A stretch of 64,000 bases of DNA from Rhizodiscina lignyota (taxonomy: Eukaryota; Ascomycota; Dothideomycetes; Aulographales; Rhizodiscinaceae), in NCBI GenBank assembly GCA_010015805.1, contig ML978129.1:806001-870000 (forward strand), given 5' to 3'. The first letter of the stretch is position 1; every line of letters begins with the position of its first letter. The position numbers and the translations under genes were made by a program. This document shows, in pieces, positions 47,062-59,224 of the stretch. Under the pieces are notes generated by a model. That model was not told the origin of the DNA, ran no database searches, and saw nothing but the letters and a program-made list of their open reading frames with translations.

Positions 47062-48426
47062 ATGAGCTCCATCAAGCTCTCGTTCCAGTTCTCGAACACA
47101 TTTCCAACCTCGGATGAACGTGTACCACTGTTCCTCAGAAATACTGGAGTGGCGGGCGCGCTCAGCGTTCAAGATGGAAATGGACGCATCGACACCATCA
47201 AACTCGTATTGAAAGGTATGACAAGGCAGACCGTAGGACTATCCAAGCTCCGAATTACTCACAAACTACAGGGAAAGTGACAAATGCAGTCCAAAGTGGC
47301 CCCTCAGGCTTGAATGAATCGCGAAGCTTGGTGATTCAACAGACAGTAAGTTGTATATCCTCAATAAATCGCTCAAATGACTGATCAATGCAAGCTTTTA
47401 AACCTGGTTGATGTCCAAGATGCGGCATTTGGACTTCCATCAGAAGATGGAACGTGGCGACAGTATCCTTTCGACTTCTGCTTCAGTAAACGATGCCATG
47501 GTCGAAAATGCGATGGGCAACCGATCGTTTTACAGACATGCAATCCATCCCTTCCATCGTCGCTCGATGTAACAAGTGGACCTCGAGCATCTGAGTGGAA
47601 AATTGAGACGACTACATCATCGCGCGTAAGCTACGAGATCCAGGCGTGGGCTTTCCTGGACGATGTCGTCCAGGCGGCCACCTCGCAGGAAATTCGGCTT
47701 TATGATCCTCCCTGCGTTCCTCCACCACCAATGATCCTCGAGCACTTCCGCGGAGAGTTTACTCCCCGGCAAGAGAAGAAGATCATGAAAGGGATGCTGA
47801 AGTCAACAGGGAAGCTCGCTATTGCTGTCTCCGAGCCAACTCCAGCAGAAATCCAGCACGGCAACGGTCTTGTCCAAACCGATTTGCCCATCAGACTGGA
47901 GATCTGTGATCGAAAAGGTTTACCGAGTCGCTTGGAAATGAGAGTCAAGTCAACCCTTCATGGATCTACGTTCATATCTAGCGAAAAGATGAAAGAAATG
48001 CCATCTCGCTACCATGTGATCAAGTCGCCGACCATTCAAGAGGTGAAGACGAAAGCACGGACCTTCACGCAGAAATTGAACGTCGCCTGTCGCTGGCAGA
48101 AGGACGAAAGGGGTACGTGGTACCAGCAGATGACTGTTCCATTGCCTCTTGTGGCCAACCAAACACCTCCGCCTACGTTCAAGTCCGCCGTGGTGGCGCG
48201 AAGATATAGCGTATCATTACGGATCGAAGTCTCCGATGGTGTGAATGCGACCTTCGACTTAAAGGTTCCAGTCCAGATCCTGTATTCTACCGGTGAAGAG
48301 GAGGACGACCCCGATTTGCAGACGTCCTTAAATGGCACTCGGATAGAAGACTTGACAAACGCACTGGACGATTTGGTTTTGCGCTCAAGGCCACCTGCAG
48401 AACAGTTGCCTCTGTACGTCCGATGA
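47062..48426 (+). CDS. Arrestin-like protein (fungal alpha-arrestin fold)
   Basis: Exons 47062..47215, 47272..47345 and 47395..48426, 419 residues. Splicing joins TIKLVLKGKV to the next strands and QQT to LLNLVDVQD. The pattern is two beta-sandwich arrestin halves: early IKLSFQFSNT, YPFDFCF, VSYEIQAWAF, then YSVSLRIEVSDGVNATFDLKVPV. The last residues read EQLPLYVR; LPxY is an accepted variant of the PPxY motif bound by Rsp5-type ubiquitin ligases. Fungal alpha-arrestins recruit such ligases to plasma-membrane transporters to trigger endocytosis. Start ATG is at the conserved arrestin N-terminus; the open frame upstream is leader. The arrestin assignment rests on pattern rather than strict motifs. 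Confidence 0.72.
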
Positions 48427-50221
48427 GGACGATACTGTATGGATGAGCTCAGGAGAGGACTTGGAGGGAAAGACGGTGCCTTGGAGTTAAAATTGAGGCG
48501 TTGCGTTCCCAAAGCTATATGATACCCCTTAAAGAATGATTTATGGTTTCGGTAGCTCTGAATAGAATCTCCATTCGAAGAAAGCTGTATTGTTACTACT
48601 CAGATCCGTGACTGCGTAGGAATGAAATCTGTTGTCCAGTTCGAAATACCATCGGAACATGAATAATGGAGGCGTTTGGTTATGCGTTCCTGCAGGTTTA
48701 GCGTGGTGTTGTGAGTCAAAGCAGTGGCTCGTACTCGCGGCTGCCGACTGTGAAGAGCGATCCGAGACTAGAGTGCACACCGCACGGTTCTCAATGTTGC
48801 AACGCACCATTCAGGTTGAATGCTGATATGGTGTGCTTGGCCGCTGGTTGTCCTGCCCAGTTTTGAGGAGTTTGGCTGGAGAGCCCCACCGGCAGCGAGA
48901 ACTGAGAAAAAGAGGCATACTATGAAAAAGCTACCTCTCAAAATACAATAATAAATATACAGGTACCTTGTATTGCATTATTACCGTTGTTGGTCGGGAG
49001 GTGGTTTCTTAGCTCTCCTTTTCAGCGCTGAGATCCATTGTTCGGGGAAGATCAGCCGAAGCCGAAATATTCCGACCGTAAACTTGGAAAATATCGAGCC
49101 AGAAAAGGACTAGCGTCGTATCAAACTCAACTTCAAATGCGACGGCTCCCAGCCTTCCCATTTGAAAAATCAAACTCTTCAACTCCACGTATCACCTTCT
49201 TGAGCTCTGGCTTGTTCTTCATCATCACATATATTTCTTGACCTGCTGAGCTGATTCCAATGGTATTGCAATAATCTACTTATTGTGGTGAATGATGCAG
49301 GGAGGGAACATTTCACACCATACTTCCTATGAATCTGAAACGAAAAGGTATTGGCAAATTTACCTCTGTCATCACCGACTCGCTCGGGCCTATCATCTCA
49401 TTATTATGATGTTACCTTTTCAATTATGTTTCAAGACGAGGATGAGAGCATCGCTCCTTGATATAACGTTCCATTCTGATACTTTCAAGTTTCATAGAAC
49501 TTCCTCTGCTTTTTTGTTATCTCAAGGCAGACTTGCTGACAGCTTTATTTATAGTGTAGTATACCCAATACTCTATTGCCCTAGAGGACAACACTGTCCA
49601 TAGATCGACTAAGGTCTACTAAAGCGTGGAAGCGCTGTGCTTCCGAAGAAGCGATGCTCTAAGACGTGGATCCGCATTATTAATGTGTGCTGGAATGTCA
49701 GGCAAGCTTCAAATGCTGTGTCAGTGCTACGATAGCTGGCATCGCCCCGCTAGTCCATCGAGCGAACAATATGCTGAAGTTCTGCGCTTCGATCTGACTG
49801 TCTTGATAGAGCTTAGAGTTTAAGAGTTCCCAGGCCATTTTCATATCCTATATAAGCTACACAGACCGTAGAACACACCCAAAGACCAAATACACATGTA
49901 GATACACATTTGCTGCTATTCATCCTGAGAATTTGTGATGTGTCCCTTGATCTGTTGTGGCCTGACGACTAGCGTACCCCAAACGCATTCACGGCGCGTG
50001 CCGAGAAATCGACCCTCTATCCTGGGTAACTTCCCACTTCTTTGCCCGCGATCACCTTTGCCTTTTCAACTCACTCCACTCCTCCCATATCATCACACGT
50101 AACGACGCGAAAACTCACAACATTGACCCAAAAACTTTATTCCACGGCGCTATCGACTTTTGACGCGCCTCAATATCAAAAAGAGCTCGACAGGGCTCTA
50201 GGTCAGCCCTCCGCAGCCAAA
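48427..50221. other. Intergenic stretch before the ISWI gene
   Basis: About 1.8 kb, partly AT-rich around 48,940 and 49,240-49,560. No ORF with family resemblance. The last ~180 bases are a C-rich leader of the ISWI gene. Confidence 0.5.
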
Positions 50222-53200
50222 ATGGCTCCATCGCGAACCAAAAACATGGACTCTGGCGCGTCCTCTGACGCCGACGTCGCCATGGCTGACGCGCCTGCTT
50301 TGAATGGGCGTTCGAACGCGTTTCGCGCTACCTTCCTATCAGCTGTAAGTTACCTTAAGTCCGCTCGGCTGCCTGTTTGTATTATTAGAGAACACACATT
50401 GCTCCAAGACAATGATGGAAGATGCTTTAAACAATTTGCTAACTATGCGAATGTGTAGAATAATCAAGATACCCCAGATTACACAGTTCGTGCTCTCGTA
50501 CCTACTTCAGACGATAGCACGCCTAACATGAAATATCAGGATTCGGATACCCAGCCAAATACTACAGCAAGCAGCGTAGCAGGCGATATACAGCAGGCTG
50601 ATGGACGCAAGCGGCGGTCAGAAGCTTTCCAGCTGCGCAAGGGTGTTTTGAGCAGGAAGCATGGACACCTCAACGAATCAAAGGTAAGCCACCAACACTT
50701 CCCTTCGGGAGAGAATCATGTGTTAACACCGGGTGCTATCATAGGAAGATGATTCCTTACGACGATTCCGCTACCTACTTGGCCTTACGGATCTCTTCCG
50801 CCACTTCATCGAGACCAACCCAAATCCCCAGATTCGCGACATCATGGCAGAAATCGACCGTCAGGACCAGGAAGATGAGGCAAAGGCTAGCAAGGGCCAT
50901 TCTCGAAAGGGTGGCGCGGCTGGACAGCGACGAAGACGTACAGAGCAGGAGGAGGACGCAGAGTTGATTCGCAACGAGAAGCGTGGTGGCAACGACGAGA
51001 CCATTTTTCGGGAGTCACCAGGATACATTCAGGGCGGTCAGATGCGCGACTACCAGGTTGCCGGCCTAAATTGGCTGATATCTTTGCATGAGAATGGTAT
51101 TTCTGGGATCCTGGCGGATGAGATGGGCTTGGGAAAGACCCTCCAGACAATCTCATTCATCGGCTACCTTCGCTTTGTTCGCGGCATAAACGGTCCGCAT
51201 TTGATTGCCGTACCCAAGTCTACTCTGGACAACTGGAACCGCGAGTTTTCCAGGTGGATACCGGAGATCAATGTTCTTGTGCTACAAGGAGCGAAGGAGG
51301 ATCGTCAGGTTCTGATCAACGAGCGGCTTGTCGACGAGAAGTTCGACGTCTGCATCACGAGCTATGAGATGATCCTGCGCGAAAAGTCGCATCTCAAGAA
51401 GTTCGCTTGGGAGTACATCATCATCGACGAAGCCCATCGTATCAAGAACGAAGAATCATCCCTTGCGCAAATCATTCGACTCTTCAACTCGCGCAATCGC
51501 CTTCTCATCACGGGTACACCACTGCAAAACAATCTCCATGAGCTTTGGGCGTTGCTGAATTTCTTGCTTCCGGACGTGTTTGGAGACTCCGACGCATTCG
51601 ATCAGTGGTTCTCAGGACAGGGTGAGGACCAGGACACAGTCGTGCAACAGCTGCACAAGGTCTTACGCCCATTCCTTCTGCGACGTGTAAAGAGCGATGT
51701 CGAAAAGAGCCTCTTGCCTAAGAAGGAAGTCAACTTGTACATCGGCATGTCTGAAATGCAGGTCAAGTGGTATCAAAAGATCCTCGAGAAAGATATCGAT
51801 GCCGTGAATGGGGCCGGCGGGAAGAAGGAGTCAAAGACTCGTCTGTTGAACATCGTCATGCAGCTGCGGAAGTGTGCCAATCATCCTTATCTATTCGAGG
51901 GCGCAGAACCAGGACCGCCATACACGACCGACGAGCACCTTGTCCAGAACGCCGCAAAGATGGTTATGCTCGACAAACTGCTTCTTAAGTTCCAGAAGGA
52001 GGGAAGCCGTGTCTTGATCTTCTCCCAAATGAGCCGAGTGCTCGACATCTTGGAGGACTACTCAGTACTGCGGGGCTACCAGTACTGCCGTATTGATGGT
52101 TCTACGGCACACGAGGACCGTATTGCCGCCATTGACGAGTACAACAAGGAGGGTTCTGAAAAATTCGTCTTCCTGCTTACCACTCGTGCAGGCGGTTTGG
52201 GCATCAACTTAACTTCTGCAGACATCGTCATCCTCTACGATAGCGACTGGAATCCCCAGGCCGACCTTCAGGCTATGGACCGAGCGCATCGTATTGGTCA
52301 AACCAAGCAAGTAAAGGTCTTCCGATTCGTCACTGAGAAGTCTGTGGAAGAAAAGGTGCTCGAGCGTGCTGCCCAGAAGTTGCGACTCGACCAACTGGTC
52401 ATTCAGCAAGGTCGCGCTCAGCAACAGACAAAGAATGCCTCGAAAGATGACCTCTTGAACATGATCCAGCACGGTGCAAACGACATTTTCCAAGCCCAAG
52501 GCTCTCTTGGCATTGTTGGTGGAGAATCGGGGCTCACCGATGATGACATTGATGCCATTCTTCGACATGGCGAGGAGCGCACTGCAGAGCTAAATGCCCG
52601 GTATGAGAAGCTCGGTATTGACGAGCTACAAAAGTTCCAGAGCGAGACCGGCACATACGAATGGAATGGTCAAAGCTTCGTTCCTGCCAGGAAGGAAATC
52701 GGCATCAACTGGATCAATCCCGCTAAGCGTGAGCGCAAGGAGCAGCACTATTCGATGGACAAGTACTATCGTTCAGTATTGCAGACTGGTGGTCGCACCG
52801 CGGACACGAAGCCGAAGATCCCGCGCGCTCCCAAGCAGGTTGTCATTCACGATTATCAGTTCTTCCCAGCTGGCCTCGCTGAGCTTCAAGAGAAGGAAAC
52901 AGCGTGGTATCGGAAGGAGAATAATATCAAGGCCCCACTTCAGGAGGGTGATGAGAGCGACTTGCAAGAGCGCTTGGTGGAGCAGGAGCTCATTCAAACA
53001 GAGATTGACAACGCCGAGCCTCTGACGGAGGAGGAGAAAGCCGAGAAGGAGCGTCTCACCGAGATGGGCTTTGGTGATTGGAATCGTCGTGACTTCCAGC
53101 AATTCATCAACGGTAGCGCCAAGTACGGCCGCGATAATTTCGAGGGCATCAAGGAGGAAGTCGACGGCAAGAATGTGGATGAGATCAAGGCCTACGCGAA

Positions 53201-53876
53201 GGTCTTCTGGAAGAAGTACACGTCCATTGCCAACTACGAGAAGTACCTCAACACCATCGAGGAAGGCGAGGAGCGCACCCGGAAGATCGAGCACCAGCGC
53301 AAGATGCTGCGTAAGAAGCTGAGCATGTATCGCGTGCCACTGCAGCAGATGAAGATCAACTACAGCGTTAGCACGACGAACAAGAAGGCCTACACGGAGG
53401 AGGAGGACCGCTTCTTGCTGGTTATGCTTGATCGGTTCGGCGTCGATACCGAGAACATCCACGAGAAGATTCGCGACGAGATACGTGAGAGCCCGCTCTT
53501 CCGCTTCGATTGGTTCTTCCTTAGCCGTACGCCGGTTGAGATTAGTCGTCGCTGCACAACACTTCTCACCACTGTTGCCCGCGAGTTCGACACTGGTGAT
53601 AGCAAGATGAATGGTAGAGGCAAGCGAGCTGCTGAGGAGAGCGAAGTTGAAGAGGAAGAGGTGCCCGCGAAGAAGAAGCTCAAGAATGGCGCAAAGGTTC
53701 GTAAATCCCTATCAAATCCTTATTAACGTAAACATTCTTACCCTTCTTTGCAGAACAAGCAGCTTGAGGGCGTCAAGGGTGGCAAGGGTGGTAGTGGCAA
53801 TACGTCGAGGGCACAGAGCGTGCTGTCGAATAGCCCGGCGCCTCCACAGAAGAAGGGCAAAGGCAAGAAGAAATAG
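50222..53876 (+). CDS. ISWI-type chromatin-remodelling ATPase
   Basis: Exons 50222..50344, 50459..50683, 50745..53696 and 53754..53876, 1,140 residues. The N-terminus holds [19 protein letters not shown] and the AutoN-like basic segment. The SNF2 ATPase has [15 protein letters not shown] (Walker A, ~residue 240), DEAH in [12 protein letters not shown] (~343), and helicase C motifs [11 protein letters not shown] and [22 protein letters not shown] and SLIDE follow ([51 protein letters not shown]). Isw1/Isw2-type enzymes slide and space nucleosomes with ATP in the nucleus. The tail is Lys/Gly-rich (GKGKKK). All signature motifs are intact. It converges with the OPT transporter gene. Confidence 0.97.
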
Positions 53877-54223
53877 GCGTTTGCGAAGATTAGTTCGGTT
53901 CACATATGGTTTTCAAGGGTCGGCGTCAAAACAGGCGTCAGTGAAGGAATAGGCATTGTGCTCTCACTTTGCTGGATTCGATGTCTCGGATACTCGTGGT
54001 CTATGGGGGTGTTCGGGGACCTGTGGGCACAAGTACAATCACAATCACGACGGCATCATAGATGATACACCTTCTGTACTTTAGCTGCGGTAGACTGAAT
54101 ATCCCAGCACGATCTTCTTCAAATAATTGCTCCCTTTGTATCTCGATTGGCATTGTGAATTATGTCCTTCATCAGTCATATATACATGTCTATATGCATT
54201 ATATTTCATTAGATGATACGCAG
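53877..54223. other. Convergent 3' region between ISWI and OPT genes
   Basis: About 350 bp containing both 3' UTRs; AT-rich from 54,100. No gene seen. Confidence 0.5.
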
Positions 54224-56601
54224 CTACAGATGGGGCACATCCAAGCTCGCCAGCACCAGATTGACTATGCTGAACACTCCTTCTCCTAAGATGAGACCGC
54301 TTGCGAGGACAATGACTGGAGTCTCTTGTCGCTTTTTGTAGCTACACCAGTACCAATGCAACATGCCGCCAATTGTGCGAGCCAGCGTGAATGATGGAAC
54401 ATTATACATGCCTGTGGAATCGGGTATTAGCCATGACAAGCTCGCAAAACCAAGAATAACGATTGGCACCTACCAACAGCAACAGCGATGCCTCCGGGCA
54501 CCCACGCCACCCACTTCGCGTGTCTTGAATTGCCAAATACTCTGATGATTGTAAAAACGACCCACAGTCCACCCGCACCGAGCGCCCATTCTGCCACCTT
54601 GGGCGGCAGTCCTTGTCCTGTTACAAGCCTCGCTGTGAAGACCCAAACGAAGCCTGTCGGAACTTGAAACATGCCGCCTGGTATGGTGTACACACTCGTG
54701 TATAGTCGGTAGATTAGTGCGCTTAGCAGTGCACCGACAGCGCACCCGATGATCTGGCCCCAGAACTGGGCAGCAGGTGAGGCACCGAGAAGATGACCTG
54801 TTTTCAGATCCTGCATTAGATCGCCAGCTTGTAGAGCGCCGGATTCGGAGATTGCACCGGCGATGAGGTTGATGACTACAGCGTTTGGGTTCGACCGAGG
54901 GGTGACCAGCGCGAAGAGAAGTTGGGTTAGTTTGGAGATGCCACTGACGGGGTTAAGGTCTGTTTCGCCGAGGGCGCGAACGCCCATGATTGAGAGAACT
55001 AGAGCAAGGACGAGGGCAAAAAGGGTAAGCGGAAGAGGCACGATGGAGTCGAAGGCGTATTGCGTCGTGATTGTGCAAAGAATGAGGGAGAGAATGAGAC
55101 CTATTCCTGCGGTACGGAAGGAGATGAGGTGTTCTGGAGGTGCATCGGCATCGGCTTCTTCCTCGTCTGGTGGTTGTTTACTGAACGGCGCGGAGGGTGT
55201 GTCTGGTACGGTATCATAAGAGCCTTTGGATAGATCGATCTTGAGGGTCATGATCTCCTTCCAGCTGTGAGATTTGAGGCTCTGTCGCAACTCTGGGGCA
55301 TGTGCCCAGCCGTAAAAAACGAGCGGGCGAACGATCAACCAGCCAAGGTTGATGAGCGAGTCAGCAATCATAATGGCGAGGGAGATCCAGACGATCCAGC
55401 CTTTGCTGCCCTCAGTCCAGTCGCTCACAGGGCCAGGAGCCCAACCTTTGTACTTCGCAAGCGGCGAGAGCATGCCCCACCCCACCAAGGCACCCAGAAG
55501 CATGTGCAAAGTCGTCGCAGGACCCATGATGATGCCTTGGCCAATGTATGCGGGAGAGGGATTGATGGTCCACAGCCAGTCGTACGCCAGTGTTGGTCCG
55601 AGGAATGGGATATCGCGTAGCTGAGGGATGAAGTATGTGAGGAGCGTGTAAAGTCCTGATGCAGAAAATGCTATTACCAGAAGCTTCACCTTGGCCATCC
55701 AATCGCTTCGATCATCAGGGCCGTCTGTCTCACCAGAAGCGGTCGCATCTAGTGTAGATCCTTGCATATCCTGTATAAGCGCCCTCGTCTCATCCTCATC
55801 CTCAGCATCTTGTTTGATCATGCTCCCTTTCTCTTCTCCGTGCAGAACTCCAATCATCAGCGCTGTCGCGGTGCCGCTGGGGAATTTGAGCTTCTCCCTG
55901 ATGATGACTTCTCTTCTCAGCGGGACCGCAAACAGTACACCGAAGAAAGCCACTCCTATTGCCCATATAAATAGCTTCCACGTGCTGATTCTTAGCGGTC
56001 CACCTTCCTCTGGCTTCAACAGATATTCCAACGCAGGTATCACGGCAACAAAGCCGCTTCCCAATGGCATCGTTCCAACGCTACCAGCAACCGTTTGTAC
56101 CAGTACATTCTCTACCGGCGTGAAAGGTAGTCGCAGCAGCGGCCGTAGTGCCTTGAAGAAGGCGAAGCCTATGAGAGCAGAGGGCATCGCCATGCCAGAG
56201 ACCCAGCCGGTCTGCAGGCCGAAGTACATGTTCGAGAAGCATATGAGAACGCCAATGAGCAGTCCGACGAGGAGGGCACGGATCGTGAAGTTTTGCGGCG
56301 CACTTGCGCGCTCGGCGAGCAGCCTCGCAGCTGCGGTGGTCGAGTCTTGCGGCGCATCGCGTGACGAGGATGGGGAGTCTTCGAGATGGATGGAGTCGGT
56401 GGGCGATTGGGCACGGAGGTTTGGAGTATTGCCTCCTCTGTCTGGAGCCATGGTATCGCCTCCTGTTCGCGCCCGAGACGAAGAGCTACTGCTCAGAGTT
56501 GAGAGCGGTATGCCCTGAGAAATATGGTGGCCATGATGATAAGGAATCTGTCTGACGTGCTTGGGAAGGGTGCCGCTCTTCCGCCTCCCCGCATGCTGCA
56601 T
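54224..56601 (-). CDS. Oligopeptide transporter (OPT family)
   Basis: Complement of exons 56601..54474 and 54411..54224, 771 residues. The 62-nt intron (GTAGGT donor) rebuilds GGIAVAVGMYNVPSFTLARTI. About 90 polar residues lead to many membrane helices, the first being IRALLVGLLIGVLICFSNMYFG, with the family signature NMYFGLQTG. Other marks are FPSGTATALMIGVLHG, GPATTLHMLLGALVGWGML and AGDLMQDLKTGHLLGASP. It ends after LDVPHL. OPT proteins are proton-coupled importers of oligopeptides, glutathione or metal chelates at plasma or vacuolar membranes; this one belongs to the YSL/Ygl114w-like branch judging by its motifs. A second ATG 49 residues downstream (MAPDRGG) is an alternative start. Confidence 0.93.
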
Positions 56602-57428
56602 CTAGTTAGGTACGTAGGTGCCTGCCTCTGCAAAGAAAAGATGAATGATATTGTGAAGCACCGCATCGATAGGTGCATTGCCTTTCGTTGTAATGTCACT
56701 TCAGAGCCTGCCCAAGTCATACTGGCCGTTCCTGCTTCCGCTGATTTAGCGGGGCACTCTATGTATACACTGTATACGCCTCCAAACCGATGGAGGTGCG
56801 CTGCATAGACCATTGGACGCCATGAGCAAGATTGCGCACGATTCCTAATGAACGTCATCTTCATGGTGCCCACATTTATAGTGCCTTTTAATGAAGGACG
56901 AAGTTCAATGTTTCAAGCTTGTTGGGATTCGTCACCGTCCTTACAGAGAACTTTCATTCTACTCCTATGCACTCGTTGTTCGCGTAACGCGAGTCTGAAG
57001 TAAGCTGCTGGTTTGGTACAATTATGGACGATGTACCAATCATCTCGAACTTCTGTATGAGTCCATTAGGGTAATGTTTCTAAACAAGACGTGAGCCGAC
57101 GGCACGGCCGCTTCGTATCTCCAAACATGTTTCCGCCCATCCTTCGCTGCCGATGTTTTAAGCCCGCCCAACTTTCGCCCCTTTTGTCTCTGAAGCTGCT
57201 GGTTTGTTTCGAGTCCTGTCGCTCATATACAAATGGTCCTGAACCACGATCCGAGTGGGCGTGAACACCTGTTCTGGAATGCTCCGAGAGACCTGACCAA
57301 GGATAGCCAGAGCATATGGCACTGCCATGATGACACGCCTCATTGTGCATCTGTGTTAGAGTAGTTCATAGCGACAGCATATCGATCGATCAATCGTAAA
57401 AATGCAGCCGAATTCTTTCCAAACCTGC
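56602..57428. other. Intergenic: OPT promoter side and F-box-like gene 3' flank
   Basis: About 0.8 kb. A 61-codon minus ORF at 57,158-57,343 starts MRRVIMAVPYALAILG and could be a small secreted peptide, but it has no other support. Confidence 0.4.
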
Positions 57429-58075
57429 CTACACATCGACAATCCTGATCTCAACATTCGCCTTTCGGCCCCAGAACTTTGCTAGCTCTACGGCTGGCCA
57501 CATGCGAACCCCCTAAAGTACGTTTAAAACACGGATGCTCCTTATTTCCTTTGCTGAGGTGGATGAGTGGAGAAGAAACTGACCATTTCAGGAATATACA
57601 CTACTTTCAGGTTATTGAAGAGTTCGAATACGCGCCGCTTCACCAAAAAGTTGATGTATAGCGCTTGTATATTGGCTCTGTCATGAGCCTTCATCCGTCG
57701 CTGGTCCGAACGGCAATGTACACCGAACCATCTCTCCATGTCGTATTCGCCGGCAAAGGAGTAGATGTGGTAGTCAGTCTCCCACTCCAGCTGTCTACAG
57801 ACGCGCCGAAGAGTATCCCTATGGATAGAGCCACCAAAGGCGCATCTACAAGTGCTCATGCAGTCGAGGCTCGGTGCCCAGATATCCTTGGGAGGGTACT
57901 GCAGGCAGTTGAAGTATAACTCTTTACGAGACTTGGATATTGGAATCATGTGAAAAAGCCCACCCGAGTAAGGCTTGTACTGTATATGAGTGTGTACAGT
58001 AACCTCCTCGTTCAGTATTTGCCAGTGCAACTCGTGCGGGAGAGCGAGCAGCCTTGATTGAATTGCATTTTGTCG
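57429..58075 (-). CDS. F-box-like hypothetical protein, 5' end uncertain
   Basis: The supported part is the complement of 58075..57584 plus 57512..57429. The 71-nt intron (GTCAGT..TTTAG) swaps an early stop for the tail GVRMWPAVELAKFWGRKANV, which reads naturally. The N-terminal stretch SRLLALPHELHWQILNEEV resembles an F-box (LPxEL..IL), and RRVCRQLEWETDYHIYSFAG with ANIQALYINF resembles the F-box/DUF7730-like proteins common in Dothideomycetes. No in-frame ATG precedes LPHEL; the frame opens after a stop near 58,090, where TAAGCAG could be an intron acceptor. So an upstream exon exists or the 5' end is lost. First internal ATG would begin MIPISKSRKEL and drop the F-box. Confidence 0.5.
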
Positions 58076-58102
58076 CGTTCTGCTTAGTAGTCAGTCTTCG
58101 AA

Positions 58103-58557
58103 CTAGCTCGCTTTGAGTCCCATGCACTCATACATATCATTGTTCATGCTATCATCGGACTGCACTGCTCGTACTCTAGCCTTCCGAGATGTCGTCCGAG
58201 AAGCTAAGGACGTGGCTTGAGAGGACGACAGTTCCTGTAAGGGAGACACACCAGCAAGTCGGCGTTTGCGTTCATGGAACTCTTCGAGGAGGTCGTCGGC
58301 GTCGAGCCTCTCCTCCGGTACCCACTCGTCTGAGGAACCGAATCCTCGCCATCGAACCAGGTACGCGAAATACTTGTTGCCTGCGAATCGCACTCTGAAC
58401 GGCGGGCGAGGATTTCCTCTATCTCGGATGCCGTGACGGCTATCACGCGCTTCCGCCTTAGAGGATTTGAAAACACAAGTGACCTTTCCCGAGATTCATT
58501 GGTGGTGAGATCTATTACAGGAGTTGACTCCGCAGACGGTCGTTTCGGGGACTCCAT
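58103..58557 (-). pseudogene. Chromodomain protein gene, halves in different frames
   Basis: From ATG 58,557 (minus) one frame gives MESPKRPSAESTPVIDLTTN, a SUMO-interaction-like VIDLTT, a basic PLRRKRV patch and the chromodomain start ASEIEEILARR. The rest of the domain (FRVRFAGNKYFAYLVRWRGF, then SSDEWVPEERLDADDLLEEF) continues in another frame from about 58,400 to the stop at 58,103. No intron fits at the break, so there is a net frameshift: a pseudogene, a sequence error, or unusual expression. Chromodomains bind methylated histone tails; the VRW and DEW aromatic positions are present. Short length and no integrase sequence argue against a retroelement-derived domain. Confidence 0.55.
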
Positions 58558-59220
58558 CGTGGTAAGATCTATGGTGACTTTCGGTATTCAGTAAACTCCA
58601 TAGTATATTTTCAAGCGCAGCTCCAAAGGGAATTGAATAAGGTATCGCGCCCAGAGGTTCAAGCCTGTCATTTGAAACGGGAGAATCCGAAATCGCGTCG
58701 TCAATATTAGGTTAGCGCGTCGACAGGAAATTTAAAACCGACAGTGGAAAGAGTATCGTCGAGAGTACATAGTTGTGTGAGAGAATCTCTGATACATGGC
58801 AATCCAGAATTGTAACTATCTATACGCGTATAAGGAGCCACAAAATTCCTGGCATGCGACCATTATGTAGAGTGCAGACTGGCTCGCAGTTGACTACCTT
58901 ATGTCCGTCCACCCTCGCCCTCGGCGCTCAGTTTCTCCGCACTTCAACTTCACTTCAAGTTGCTGATTGAGAACTGTAATGCCAATCTCAAGTATCGTTA
59001 TTTCCCCATAAAGAGTAATACAGTTGCATATCCGCCTTTCGCACAGTAGCCATATCAACCAATGTCATGGAAAACTCGCCAGTTGTTCGCAATCATTTCT
59101 CTTCGTCAGGCTCCCGCACAAGGCGGAAGGCAAAATGAAAAAAAAATGTTTGCTCTGTCGGACTCACAAAGGCCACTGCCGCACATGTCAGCGAAAGGAG
59201 GAAGGAGTTAAACTTACCAA
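58558..59220. other. Intergenic stretch, no gene seen
   Basis: Upstream flank of the chromodomain gene, grading into the repeat region. An A8 run lies near 59,138. No ORF of note. Confidence 0.4.
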
Positions 59221-59224
59221 TTGG

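Noticed and set aside
52773-53462. 229-codon antisense ORF inside the ISWI gene
   Set aside because: Leu/Val/Ile-rich shadow of the charged HAND-SANT-SLIDE coding region.
55691-56518. 275-codon antisense ORF inside the OPT gene
   Set aside because: Ser/Pro/Ala shadow of membrane helices; the sense strand has clear family motifs.
58103-58557. Chromodomain as the tail of a chromovirus integrase
   Set aside because: No reverse transcriptase, integrase core or terminal repeats nearby, and the N-terminal part with VIDLTT is not integrase-like.
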